Source: Macrostomum hystrix (lineage: Eukaryota > Platyhelminthes > Macrostomidae). Taken from it: 64,000 nt of DNA. The translations under genes were made by a program, and so were the position numbers. Each line of letters starts with the position of its first letter. Positions within the stretch are counted from its first letter, which is position 1. The stretch spans positions 4,154,001 through 4,218,000 of the forward strand of contig CATNEN010000007.1 in the NCBI GenBank assembly GCA_950097015.1, in the 5' to 3' direction. Under the pieces are notes generated by a model that was not told the origin of the DNA, did not search any database, and saw nothing but the letters and a program-made list of their open reading frames with translations. Shown here in pieces: positions 22,955 to 33,969 of the stretch.

Positions 22955-25900
22955 TCAGTGCTTCTGCTTCTCCGCCAGCCACTGCCGCACCCTGTCGCGC
23001 AAGTCTTCATCAGCGGTGACCTGCGACATTGTCAGGGGCTGCCTGTTGAACGGGTCGGTGGGGTCGGACAGCAGGTGCCGCTGAATGGTGGCCCGGTCCA
23101 CCGTGACCCGTGAGGCCGGCAGCACCACAGGGTCGCGCATCAGCGTGCCCATGATGGGATCAATGAACTCCTCCGGGGCGTCCTCGGCGCTTTCGTCCTC
23201 CGCCTGGCGAGCCGCCTCGGCCAGCCTGCAAGCCGCGGAAAGTCAAATAGTCAGCTTCGATCCTCAACCAGAATTGCATTGCTACCCAAATACTTCATAA
23301 TTTATGACCACCATCAGCTACTGGCAAACTTGAAAGTTCACCACGAAGCTTACACGTCTTCAACAGAAACCCCTAGTTCCTCACCGGAAACCCCTAGTTC
23401 CTCACCGGAAACCCCTAGTTCCTCACCGGAAACCCCAGTTTCCTCACCGGAAACCCCAAGTTCCTTACCGGAAACCCCAAGGTTCCTTACTGGAAACCCC
23501 AGGTTCCTTACTGGAAAACCAAGGTTCCTTACCAGAAACCCCAGGTTCCTCACCGGAAACCCCAGGTTCCGAAAACCCCAATGGTTCGGCACTGGAAACC
23601 AGTGTTTCATTGTTTACTGGTTACTCATTTGAAACCTCTTGTCTCCTCGGAAACACAAAAATCTGCTTCCTTCTCAGAAGTCCCTATTTTATGCCTAAAG
23701 GCATCACCCCCCCCGGCAGCCAAAAATGCAGCCCTGACCCACCTAGCGCTCTCAGCGAAGCGGGCAAAGGCGTCAGCCAGTCCAGGATCGGCCACCCGCT
23801 CCAGGAGACTGGCCGCGGCCTGCATGAGGCCGGGCGAATAGGACCGGCTGTCGCGGACCACAGCCGATAGGAAGGCCTCGCCGCCGCTGCTGAGATTCAC
23901 CAGCAGCCGACAGATGGAGGCCAGCAGTTCGCGAGGCTTGAACTGGTAGGCGGACTTGTCGCGCACGGTCAACTCGCTCTGCTTTGGCCCGGCCAGGTGG
24001 GCCAAGAAGTAATTGAGAGTGCCGGCTACTCGATCGGCCAGCATGGGGTGAAGCAGCACCTCCAGCACGTCAGGAGCCTCCGTGAGCAGCTCCAGGGCCT
24101 TCAGAGTGTCCTGGCTTAGCTGGTTGTGGAATCTGGTCAGCCTATGGAGATGGGACATTGGGACATTGCTCTGGGTGAGGGGATCGGTCACTTTCAAAAC
24201 TTAAGATGATTGACAGACTTCTTTTTACTCAGAATGGAAAATTGGCAGACTGCATTGTACTCAGAGTGGTATAATTGGCAGACTGCATTGTACTCAGAAT
24301 GGGATAATTGGCAGACTGCATTGTACTCAGAATGGGATAATTGGCAGACTGCATTGTACTCAGAATGGGATAATTGGCAGACTGCATTGTGCTCAGAATG
24401 GGATAATTGACAGACTGCATTGTACTCAGAATGGGATAATTGACAGACTGCTTTGCACTTAAAATGGGATAATTGAGGGACTAAAGGGACTTTAGGTACT
24501 TAGTGAGGCCGGGCTAACCTGGCTGTGTGCAGGAACTGTGCCTCGGCCTCCTGCCGCTCCCGCTGGTTCTCGCCGTACTCGGGCCATTGGCCGTCCTGGC
24601 GGCGCAGCTCCAGGGACTTCAGCTGGGCAAGGTAGCCCAGGGCTTCGTCTAACAGGAAGGTGGCGTCGTTTAACAGGAGGTTGAGAAACTTCAGGAACAG
24701 AGGCGCCTCGGTATCGTCCAGCCGCTCCATGGCCAGCCTGGCCAGCAGGCAGATCTGCTCTCGGTGGCTGGGGATGGACCATAGACAGTGCAGCACGGAG
24801 TACATCGGCCTTCGATAGCTGAACTTCATCTCGAACTGCACCGATTCGCCGGATAATTCAATGCTAACGAAAACACTGAGCAACGCCGCCGCTGTGTGCG
24901 AGGCCATCGGGTGCGACTCAAGCAGGGCGGCCCGCCGGTACGTTGGCACCTGGGCGGATGGGGATATTTGGGGAGTGGACCTTGGGATATTTGGAAAGTG
25001 GAATAGGGATATTAAGGGAGTAGAATAGGGGATATTTGGGGAGTAGAATAGGGGATTTTTGGCAAATAAAAAAGGGATATCTGAGGAGTGGAATCCATGA
25101 TCCCACTATCCCCTGATAGTGGGAAAGTGGAATGGGGATATTTAGAAAGTGGAAAAGGGATATTTGGATAGTGGAATACGGATATTCTAAAGTGGAATAT
25201 GGATATTGGAAAGTGGAATAGGGGTATTTGGAAAGTGGAATAGGGATATTTGGAAAGTGGAATAGGTAACATTTGGAGAGTGGAAATGGGATATTTTAGA
25301 ATTAGAGAATTAGAGATACGAATTATTCGAAGAGTGTAGCTAGAGATACTTCGAAAATGGAATTCTGTATTTTTAGGGAAATGAACGGGGTATTCAGGGA
25401 GTGTTTATATTGTAGCCCCTACTTTCAACGCGGATCTTCTACCTGCGGCGCGCCCTCCTCGCCGGGCAGCGGGCACAGGGCGCACAGACCCTCGGCCAGG
25501 CTGGCCCTGAGGTGCGGATTCCTCAGCAGTCTGGGGCAACCCATGAACAACAGCAGGAAGCTGAACAGAGGCTCCAGCTGATGCTGCGACATCTCCAGCA
25601 TGTCCGGCCTTTGATGACGAAAGAACACGGCGCACTGGACGACGCCTTCGGCCAGCGACTCCGGCAGCAGCCGAAGCCACCAACCGGAGCCGTCGCCGCA
25701 GGCGTCCAAAATGCCGACACCATCGGGCAACGAGTCGGACCAGCGCGACGGAGTTCCAGCCGACTCGGCCGACGGCGCGTCAGCTAGAGCGAAATGCACC
25801 ATCAGGCGGGAGGTGGCCACCAGGAAGCCGAGCAGCGGCTCCAGCAAGGCAGGAGATCTCAGGCTGGCCCGGTGTGCCAGATAGTGAGCTGTTAGGCGCT

Positions 25901-28900
25901 CCAATGCTGCCACGTGCGACTCGTGCGGCGGCTGCTGCTGCTGCACCGCGTGCTGCAACCGGCTCAGGTTCTGCTGGACCTGGGTGGTGTTTTCAGTCAA
26001 ATAATTTGTTTGGGTAAACGGCGAAGAGTAACTATGAGCTTGGCTTTGCCTCGTCATCTAATTAGCAGGTGCAATTCGATTCCGGTACCTCCTGAAGCTT
26101 TTCGCAGGCTAACGCGAAGCCCAGCCGAACAGCCCGCTGGCACAGGAAGAATAGCTCAGTGAGCACGTGCGGCGGCTCAGTTGGCGCGGTTGCTTGAGCC
26201 GGACTTTCGCCGCTGCCGCCGCCAGTTGAGAGAGGCGTCTCCTTTGCTAGGCTTCGCAACGGGCAGCGGTCACTGCGGACGTATCTGGGCGAGGCGGGTT
26301 TGGTAGCGGATTAACGAGGCTTAACATTGATAGCCTGAATTATTTACTGGCTTGAGATGAAGCTGGAATGAAAGATTGCGTTCAACACTTGGACGATATG
26401 TATCAATCGAAACTTCTGGGAGGGATTGAATAAGTGAAGAGAGGGAGAGAAGAGATGTAGAGAAGGGGAGGGAGAGAAGAGATGTAGAGAAGGGGAGGGA
26501 GAGAAGAGATGTAGAGAAGGGGAGGGAGAGAAGAGATGTAGAGAAGGGGAGGGAGAGAAGAGATGTAGAGAAGGGGAGGGAGAGAAGAGATGTAGAGAAG
26601 GGGAGGGAGAGAAGAGATGTAGAGAAGGGGAGGGAGAGAAGAGATGTAGAGAAGGGGAGGGAGAGAAGAGATGTAGAGAAGGGGAGGGAGAGAAGAGATG
26701 TAGAGAAGGGGAGGGAGAGAAGAGATGTAGAGAAGGGGAGGGAGAGAAGAGATGTAGAGAAGGGGAGGGAGAGAAGAGATGTAGAGAAGGGGAGGGAGAG
26801 AAGAGATGTAGAGAAGGGGAGGGAGAGAAGAGATGTAGAGAAGGGGAGGGAGAGAAGATATGTAGAGAAGGGGAGGGAGAGAAGAGATGTAGAGAGGGGG
26901 AGGGAGAGAAGAGATGTAGTGAAGGGAGGGAGAGAGATGGAGAGATATGGAGAAGGCTGGTAAGATATAACACGGAGTGATGGGAGATGTAGGCGGTGTG
27001 GGGAGCACAGATCAAGACTGGCTGGCGTGGCGAATGAATAAAATGCAAGGCCATCTGACCTGGGATCCACCAACAGCAGGCGGTCCGATCTGGGGTCGGT
27101 GAGCGGGCCAGCCAGCTGCAGCAGGGCAGCGCAGGCATTCAGGCAGCAGCCATCGCTGGCGAAGGCCATGCCCAGCATCAGGGGGTCCATCGAGTGCCTG
27201 GCAGCCAGCTTGGCCTTGCCGGCGTTGGCCTCGAGAAATTCTGCGAACCATAACAACAGCTCACGCTTGGCCGAGCGGAACAGAGCTCTGAAGATGCCGC
27301 CAACCTGTCGGGAATAGAATGACAACTATTTTGTATTGCTTCTGCAAATGTTGTACCTGCGATACTAGCTGCGATACTAGCTGCGATACTAGCTGTGATA
27401 CTTGCTGCGATACTAGCTGTGAAACTAGCTGCGATATTCGCTTCGATACAAGCTGCGCTTCCTGCTGCGATACTAGACGAGCTTCCTGCTGCGATACTAG
27501 CTGTGAAACTAGCTGCGATACTAGCTGCGATACTAGCTGTGAAACTAGCTGCGATACTAGCTGTGAAACTAGCTGCGATACTAGCTGCGATACTAGCTGC
27601 GATACTAGCTGCGATACTAGCTGCGATACTAGCTGCGCTTTTAACTGCGCTACCAGCGATTCTACTCGAGACTCTAGCTTCAAGACTTAGCGCTCGTACT
27701 TGGATACTAAACATATTATATGCAAGTAAAACAGCTCACCTGGGATAAATAAATACCGCCAAGATCCCACAGGGCTCGCTCAGCCGCATCGTAGGCCCGC
27801 TGGGACATCTGACCAGTTGACGGAAACAGCGGGTCCGGCTGCTGCACCCCGCCCAGCTGGGGCAGGCCGCTGGGGGACAGCAGGCGGCCCAGCACTGTGC
27901 CGACCTGCGCCTGGCGACCGGCTCCCTCCACTGTCAGCGGCTTATCAAGGCGAGACAGGAGGGGCGGGAAATACAGGCACGATTTGAGATTTCTGTGATC
28001 GCTACAGTCTCTGAGAATGAGTAGTTTCAAGAATGATTTTCGGGATAAGTAGGATTTTCGGGATTTCTAGAATTATTTTTGGGATTTGTTGGATTTTCGG
28101 GGTGAGTACCATTTTTAGAGAGGGTAGGAGTTTCTGGACGAGTTTTAAGGTAAAATATTAAGCTAGGATTAGGATAATTTTTATATCTAAAAAAGCAACA
28201 GCTCACCTGCTGCAGGCGAGAAGCAGCCAGCAGAGCTCTGGCGCAGGCTGGCAGGCGGGCCAGATGAAGCAGCAGCACCAGTAGGCGGGGCTCAGTCAGC
28301 AGCGGGCAGTGCAGCGATTCAAAGTGCCGCTCGTCGCGCAGCACAGCCCGACAGACGCCGGCAACGAACTGGCGGACAACAAGAGGAGAGGCGGATGCAG
28401 CGCCTGCAGAGTCAACAGCGCCAGGCAGGCAGGCAGTTAGAAAATCGGCGACATCTGCGGGAAGCTCCCGACTATTGCCGCCGCTGCTGATGGCCAATTC
28501 CAGCAGGTGCCTGGCAGCCAAATCCACTGGACACTGGGTGAGGATCTCCGGATTGGCCAGAAATTCTCTGACCTGGCCAGTGAGCTGGGATCGGCACGAG
28601 GAGATCACTTCCGTCAGGCGAGAAGCCACCGGGGCCAAATCAAGCGGAAGTGCCGCCGGATTGGACTCAGCCAGACGGTTAAGACTTTGATAGCAGCGGA
28701 AACTATATGGCACAATGTCGCGAGAAGTTAGCAACAGATCGACCAGGACTTGCCCAATGAGATCCGGACCAATCAGCCTCTGATCCGGATGGAGCTCGGC
28801 CAAGCCGGCCAAATACTTGGGAGTTGCCGCATCGGTCGGCAGGGGCACAGCTGACTGACGTTCGGCATCGAAGGTGACACCGAAGCAGATTTCGGCAGTG

Positions 28901-29085
28901 AAGTTCCACAGCAAGCGGTAGCGATGCTGGTCCGCCAACTGGGATTGCAGATAGCTGCACAGAGGACAGACGGCTCTGTGCTGGGCGTTCTGTACGTGCT
29001 GGTGCCAGCTCCCATCTGAAGCCAGCGCAGCGAACGGATTGCTGCTGACAGCGTCCGCTGTAGGACGCGGCGTCGACTCTGACGA
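22955..29085 (-). CDS. UBE4A: Ubiquitin conjugation factor E4 A (UBE4A), near-complete, eight exons
   Basis: U-box E3/E4 ubiquitin ligase that elongates ubiquitin chains; relatives act in nucleus and cytosol with VCP-linked turnover. Exons in order: 29085-28207, 27940-27740, 27304-27060, 26284-26089, 25979-25443, 24949-24519, 24141-23743, 23225-22955. Every junction has GT and AG and matching phases, giving one frame of 1052 residues; human UBE4A is about 1066. Visible landmarks: SSNPFAAL near the N-terminus as in vertebrate UBE4A, the Ufd2 core with [15 protein letters not shown] and [17 protein letters not shown], then the C-terminal U-box with [27 protein letters not shown] and QPLTM. The last exon holds the complete U-box. 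The 879-nt first exon starts at a strong acceptor (tgttccag) and has no in-frame ATG, so a small upstream exon with the start codon was not found. All introns except the 109-nt one contain tandem or imperfect repeats. UBE4B is less likely because the U-box and NPFAAL motif are UBE4A-like. Confidence 0.93.
23360..23585. repeat. 21-bp minisatellite in UBE4A intron 7
   Basis: About 10 units of ctcaccggaaacccctagtt type, degenerating to the right. It sits inside the intron between 23743 and 23225. Confidence 0.92.
24228..24475. repeat. 33-bp minisatellite in UBE4A intron 6
   Basis: About 7 copies of a unit containing gggataattggcagactgca and ttgtactcagaat, unrelated to the repeats in the other introns. 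Confidence 0.94.
24955..25400. repeat. ~22-bp imperfect minisatellite in UBE4A intron 5
   Basis: Many diverged copies of gtggaatagggatatttgga. It fills nearly all of the intron between 25443 and 24949. Confidence 0.88.
26430..26930. repeat. 27-bp minisatellite in UBE4A intron 3
   Basis: About 18 almost identical copies of a purine-rich unit (agagaagagatgtagagaag plus gggaggg). In minus (transcript) sense it is a long pyrimidine-rich run. It lies between exon ends 27060 and 26284. Confidence 0.96.
27355..27665. repeat. 12-bp minisatellite in UBE4A intron 2
   Basis: About 25 copies of tgcgatactagc with tgtgaaactagc and cttcctgctgcg variants. It lies between exon ends 27740 and 27304. Confidence 0.94.
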
Positions 29086-29199
29086 CTGGAACAGAAGCCA
29101 GTCAGTAGCAGTCAGTAAGCTTAAGAATAATTTGGTTTACTCGTGAAGACGTTAATACATATATACGTAGTTTAGCGAAGGGTTGTAGGCTAGAAGGGG

Positions 29200-29285
29200 A
29201 TTTTAGAATAGCGGTTAGAGCGTCGGATTCAGAGCTTGAAGGTCAAGGGTTCGATTCCCAGCTCCAATGGAACAATGTGTTGCTG
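29200..29285 (+). mobile_element. tRNA-like SINE head, copy 2
   Basis: A-box match tagcggttagagcg and B box ggttcgattcc at tRNA-like spacing. The downstream body does not match copies 1 and 3. The acceptor stem pairs poorly, so a pseudo-tRNA or SINE head is favoured over a real tRNA gene. Confidence 0.55.
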
Positions 29286-30011
29286 GGCCAGATATGTAGC
29301 CAGTGGCACAGCCGTAGTTAATATATGCTTGTACTATCATATGCTTTGTGAAATTAGACATTTTATTCATAACTTTGAATTTAGTGTTGTGCTAGTTTTG
29401 TAGTGTTCGCAATCAGACAATAGAATCGTTGCAGAACAAGGAGTAAGAAACAGATTAACACTTTATGGACTCCAGTTTATAACTTCACTAACATTGCTAA
29501 CAAACTTTACTCGCTCTCCTAATTTTTTTAGTTTTAGTCAAGAAATTTTTGAGAGCCACGAATGTATATTTCTGCGGATAACACTCAAGGGACAAGTGAA
29601 AATTTACTAGAAAAGCTTGCAACTTGGCATCCAGTAAGATCAGGGTCCAATTAAATTGAGTCCTCCTACGAATAACAAACAGTGCACGCGGCATGCTCGT
29701 GTTGAAATTGTATTCGGCGAAAAATTCGCATAAGGTCCCACAGTGGAACATCTGGGGAGTGGGAAATAGCGAGATTGGAAAACACACCGAAGCAAGCTTG
29801 GCTGGCGGTCTTCTTCCAAAAGCGGATCAGGGATCAGGTGTTGCACAGAAAAAACAACGAGCGGTTTGTAAACGATAGCAGACCGTTTGACGAGTAAGGG
29901 CTGAGTCAGAACAATCGGTGTAGGGAAAATTGGGAGCCGTGGCCAAGAATTTATGAAGTCTTTGTCGCTGTTTTTTATTTTCTAGAGTTTCAAACTCTTG
30001 CTCGCAGTGCT
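29286..30011. other. Intergenic region between UBE4A and LSM14
   Basis: This stretch should contain the UBE4A first exon and promoter or trans-splice region and the LSM14 3' end, all in minus sense. I could not identify the exon. Frames at 29497-29846 show no domain. Confidence 0.4.
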
Positions 30012-31427
30012 TCAAACTGGCGAGCGTCGGCTGCTCAGAGGCGCGCCCCGGTGATGCTGATGATTGGGGTGAAAACGCCGGCCCGATAGGCCGAACGTCT
30101 CCCTGTTGAGCGCGTTCTGTCTGGCCGCCTCCTTGCGACCCAGCCTGGCCGAGTCGCCGCCAGCCGCTGTGCTTGGATCAACGTCCACCCGGCTAATGTC
30201 GTCGTAAAAGCTGCGCTCCTTGTCGTAGCCGCAGTGACGATTGGCTGCGGCAGATGACGAGGCGGATGCGGCGGCAGCTGCTGCCGAGTCCGATGCGTCC
30301 TCGTTGGCGGCGTTGTCTTCGGAGCTAGAGCCACCGCCGCTGCCGTTAACCAGTTGACCGGCGTCGATGCCGTTAGCTGCAGAAGACTTCTTAACGGCTG
30401 TCAGCAACAATTTGGCCATTTCAGCGTTGGCCGTCTCAAAGTCGTAATCGGCAGAGAAATATTTGGCCGGATGGGCCGCAGCTTCGGCGATGCCGTTTGG
30501 CTGGTGCGACCGGCGCGAGTGACGACCGCCGCGGCTTCCTCCGATGCCGGCGCCTCCTCCACCGATTCCGCCGCTGCCGACAACTAGACGCGGCGATAGG
30601 CGACGCTGACCGTTGCCTTGGTAGCGACTAAATTGCATTACTGGCCGACCACCGTTGCCATTAACGCCGACGCTTCCACCGCCTCCGCTATGATGTGGGC
30701 GCATTGGGTAGCCATTTGAAGCAGCGGCGGCGAAATCGGCAGCCTGGTACATGGACGCAGGCCGGTATTGCGGATAGTAGCCACCTACGCCGCCCACGCC
30801 ACCGTTCATACCGCTGCCGCCAGCGCCTTGGTTGCCGCGATAGCTAACATTGTACCAGCTGTACCAGTCGTTGCGAGGACGCGACGGTTGCGGAGAGTGG
30901 GCGGGCAGTTGCATCTTGGACGGAGGCGGCAGCAGATAATGATGCTGATGGTTAAACTGACTGCGACCGGGCCTGCCGCCGGCGCCACCGACACGTCCAG
31001 CGGACGTGCCCTTGGCATGACGCCGCCTACCGCTGCCTCCACCAGCCGACCTGCCTCCGTTGGATTCTTCAACATTGCCAGAATTCGCAGCGGAAGAGGA
31101 GCCAGACGGTTTAGCCTGCACCCGGATGATAGCCGGATCTGGCACCGGGCGAGACAGGGGCGTATCAATGACGCGCAACTCGGTGATGTCAGCGGCACGA
31201 AATATGATGTACTCGAATGTGTCCGGCGATGGCGGAACTCTGCGCTCGCATTGGCGATCCTCGGTGCCGAATACGCGAACATGATCCAGCGTCACAGAGG
31301 CCTCCTTCTGATCGATGCTATGCAGGAATCCTTCGTAACGGATGCCGGCTTTTGATAATAGCGATATTGTGGACCCGATGTAGGGCACTTGAGAAGATGC
31401 AGATGAAGCTGATGGTGGAGGTGCCAT
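30012..31427 (-). CDS. LSM14: LSM14 / Trailer hitch / RAP55 family mRNP protein
   Basis: Cytoplasmic RNA-granule protein that binds DDX6 and 4E-T-type partners to repress and store mRNA in P-bodies. The 471-residue single-exon frame has the N-terminal LSm14 domain (about residues 16-95: IGSTISLLSKAGIRYEG, VRVFGTEDR, FEYIIFRAADI), then DPAI shortly after, as in LSM14A. The middle is Gly/Ser/Asn-rich and disordered. C-terminal boxes are in the family order: DFDF box (YDFETANA, about 328-335), FFD box (GYDKERSFYDDIS, about 400-412) and TFG box (NRETFGLSGRR, about 441-451). The usual long RGG tail is reduced to a short basic end. Length is close to human LSM14A (463). The start ATG (31427) has a purine at -3 (agcATGG). 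Intronless, unlike most of its neighbours. Confidence 0.93.
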   Translation of the reverse strand: MAPPPSASSASSQVPYIGSTISLLSKAGIRYEGFLHSIDQKEASVTLDHVRVFGTEDRQCERRVPPSPDTFEYIIFRAADITELRVIDTPLSRPVPDPAIIRVQAKPSGSSSAANSGNVEESNGGRSAGGGSGRRRHAKGTSAGRVGGAGGRPGRSQFNHQHHYLLPPPSKMQLPAHSPQPSRPRNDWYSWYNVSYRGNQGAGGSGMNGGVGGVGGYYPQYRPASMYQAADFAAAASNGYPMRPHHSGGGGSVGVNGNGGRPVMQFSRYQGNGQRRLSPRLVVGSGGIGGGGAGIGGSRGGRHSRRSHQPNGIAEAAAHPAKYFSADYDFETANAEMAKLLLTAVKKSSAANGIDAGQLVNGSGGGSSSEDNAANEDASDSAAAAAASASSSAAANRHCGYDKERSFYDDISRVDVDPSTAAGGDSARLGRKEAARQNALNRETFGLSGRRFHPNHQHHRGAPLSSRRSPV

Positions 31428-32171
31428 GCTTGTCTTGGTAATTTATCAACTATTTAAGTATTGGTTTTTTTCTGTCTTGATTATTGTGCCCTCGCTCGCT
31501 TACTAAGCCTAAGAAGTTACTCGCTGACCCCCGCTTTCGTTCGAGACAGGTCTAGAGGGAATGAAAGAGACAACTCGGCCAGCGGCTCGAGCGGCCATAG
31601 ACTAAGAAAATTCGGGACCGACATGCGACCACCCATTAAGATGCAGAAAGACAACACACAGAAAGTGCACTGATTGATCGCAAACAGACTAGCTTGGCCA
31701 TAGACAAATGAATGAAGTCCCGATCCTTCTACTTAGTTTTTGCGTGTTAAGGCTTGTCAGCTTGAGGTTCTCTAAAAGTACATTTACAGCGTGACTGATC
31801 ACGGTCAAAAAGACACGGGAAGACGCCTATAATATTAGTTTCCCTCATATCTCCACCGTTACCTCACTGTTAACTACTCGTTATATAGTTTGCTTCATCT
31901 AAACTTTCACCTGAATATTATATACTTTAGTGTCTCTTGTCTCCACTTTCACGTTGCCATTATCTAATATAGTGTGATTTGTACTTTCAACTGAAGGGCG
32001 CCAGTCTCAACTGCAGGGGCGCTAGTGCATGGGAACATATTTCTGCAGCATTTTTCCATCGCTGGTGCCAGAATGATACTGATTAAGCATTGCACAATGC
32101 ATGCATGTATCTGAGAAAGGCCGCGGGGCGGTCTGGGCAAATTGGTCGAACGTCAGTCACAGCTCGGCAGC
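31428..32171. other. Intergenic, upstream of LSM14
   Basis: Unique DNA expected to include the LSM14 promoter; no TATA-type element is obvious. No gene recognised up to the Ty3/Gypsy remnant. Confidence 0.4.
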
Positions 32172-32583
32172 TGTTACACTAACACTATTATTTCTTTCAT
32201 CACACCACAGCCCTCTTCCTTTGACCCTATTCTTATAGGTGTGCTTTCAGCTAGGCAGAGTTGCTGGGCGTAATGTTGGCCGACTTTTTCATTTGGTTTA
32301 ACAAGGGTTCAAGGGAGAGGAAAAAAACTGACCTAGGTACCACAACTCTGACACTTTCTGGCATCCCTCCCTGAATTGGTAACCACCTGTAACCTGTGGC
32401 GGCCAGGCCCGCACACAGCGATGTCTGCGGTGCATTCGCACTCAATCTCCGGCCGGGGCTGTTTGACTCACGCTCGCGCACCTCCCCACGCTCTGTATAA
32501 AAATAACTTTTGAAAAGAAAGTTGTGAATGAATCTTTTCTCGCCGCATTTAATTTTGCGAGACGCTAAATTGGTGAGCCCGAC
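32172..32583 (+). mobile_element. Putative 5' LTR and primer-binding site of the Ty3/Gypsy remnant
   Basis: A TGTTACACTA start (32172), a TATAAAAATA box (32496-32505) and TGGTGAGCCCGAC (32571-32583) are arranged as in an LTR followed by a primer-binding site. The 13-mer differs at one base from the complement of the tRNA-Trp 3' end, the primer reported for CsRn1-clade Gypsy elements. No second LTR was found downstream, so the left boundary is a guess. Confidence 0.4.
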
Positions 32584-33420
32584 CGCCCCAGCCGTAGCTG
32601 AAGTTACTATATCATAACTGAGTCAGCCGGCGCACTCAAACTGCCAACCTTTTGGGCCTCCCAGCCCAGGGCGTGGTTCGTCCAGGTCGAAGCCCAGTTC
32701 GCCCTGCGAAAAATTACTGATGACAACACCAAGTATTGCCATGTGATCACCGCGCTCGACCAGCAGACAGCCGAGCGGCTTCTTGACGTACTGGAGAAAC
32801 CGCCGACAGCGGAGAAGTACGACGCACTGAAAGCTCGTCTGCTCGGTACTTTCGGCTTGACCCGTCTGCTCGGCACTTTTGGCTTGACCCGGCAGAAACT
32901 GCGAACCTCCGTGCAGTTTCCAGAGAAATGGCCAGGCCGGCCGTCAGTGTACAGCTCGACGGCCGGCAGCAACAGCAGCCTGCTACTCATCTCTGACATC
33001 CAGACGGACCGGCGATTCCTGTTCGACACTGGCGTTGAGGTTATTCTTTTCCCCGTCACCGGCACAGACGCTCGCCTGCACTAACCAGGTCCGCCGCTCA
33101 ACGCAGCTAAAGGAAGCGTCATCCGCACCTTCAGGACGCGACAGCTCACGCTCGACATTGGAATACGTCGCTGCTTCTGGCCGTTCATCCTAGCAGAGGT
33201 CTCTCGCCCGCTCATCGGCGCTGATTTCCTTCGCCACCACGGCCTGCTTGTAGACCTGCCGCACCGGCGGCCTCTGGACGCTCGATCGCTTGCCAGCGTG
33301 CACCTGCTGGGCAGCACGGGGCCCGGATGGAATGATTCTAGCACGCACGCTTCGCGCACTCGTGCTTTTGCCATTGACGCACGAGTCGGCGTGTTGGAAT
33401 CCGATTGTCGATTGACTATT
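32584..33420 (+). pseudogene. Ty3/Gypsy gag-protease fragment
   Basis: The frame from 32611 reads LKLPTFWASQPRAWFVQVEA, then QFALRKITDDNTKYCHVITAL and EKPPTAEKYDALKARLLGTF, a typical Gypsy capsid of the CsRn1-like, zinc-knuckle-poor type. A short in-frame duplication (LLGTFGLTR twice, about 32845-32890) follows, the rest of capsid is deleted, and the retropepsin motif appears as RRFLFDTGVEVILFP (about 33010-33055; usual form DTGAE-S). One frameshift at about 33085 moves the frame to SRPLIGADFLRHHGLLVDL, the protease C-terminal block (about 33205-33265). The reverse transcriptase that should follow is absent. Confidence 0.82.
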
Positions 33421-33454
33421 AAGTTGCATCATAAATCTGAGTGAGTGGACAGAG

Positions 33455-33510
33455 AGGGTCATGGGGGCAAAGCCCCCTTGTGGGAGTGTGGGGGCAGAGC
33501 CCCCACGTAC
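33455..33510. other. Paired short GC hairpins
   Basis: Two perfect stem-loops 26 bp apart: gggggc-aaa-gccccc (33463-33477) and tgggggc-aga-gccccca (33489-33505). They lie between the gag-protease fragment and the Crypton coding region and may mark the Crypton 5' flank. Confidence 0.7.
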
Positions 33511-33969
33511 TAACATCAAGAAGTTTTTCAAAATGCTGCGCTTATCTAAATAATTGACTATCTAAGAGGGCCCCCCTCTCTCTGGTATGAATCTGACCAG
33601 ATCTGCAGCAGTCGATCGGATGAGGTCTGGGTAAGGGTATAAGGGTAGAAAATATTTTATGGTAGACGCAGCGAGGGCTTGGGGGGAGGTGATCCAGGGA
33701 ACGATCGATAATTGATGGCTGTGAAATGTACAGTAAGAGAGACGTCCTGAAGAAGTTCATTAAATTCCACGATAGTATACTGTCTACTTTATCTATCGGT
33801 CCTCAGTTCTTATCTCACAATCAGTTCTCTTATCTCGCAATGCCAGTTTTACGAGCGTAAAAGGAGCCCCCGCCTCTCTTACTTGCAATTTAAATATACT
33901 GCGCATCGTCTTTGAGCTTCTATTTTTCACCTGTCGCTTCAATTGTCTGTTCTTTGTCATCCAAGACAA

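Noticed and set aside
23000-23300. UBE4B rather than UBE4A
   Set aside because: U-box details ([26 protein letters not shown]) and the NPFAAL motif fit UBE4A better.
26321-27325. 334-residue minus-strand ORF as one exon
   Set aside because: Only the first 82 codons are UBE4A coding; the rest reads through the donor into the intronic 27-bp array.
29497-29846. First exon of UBE4A in minus frames here
   Set aside because: No ATG-containing segment ending in phase 0 at a convincing donor was found.
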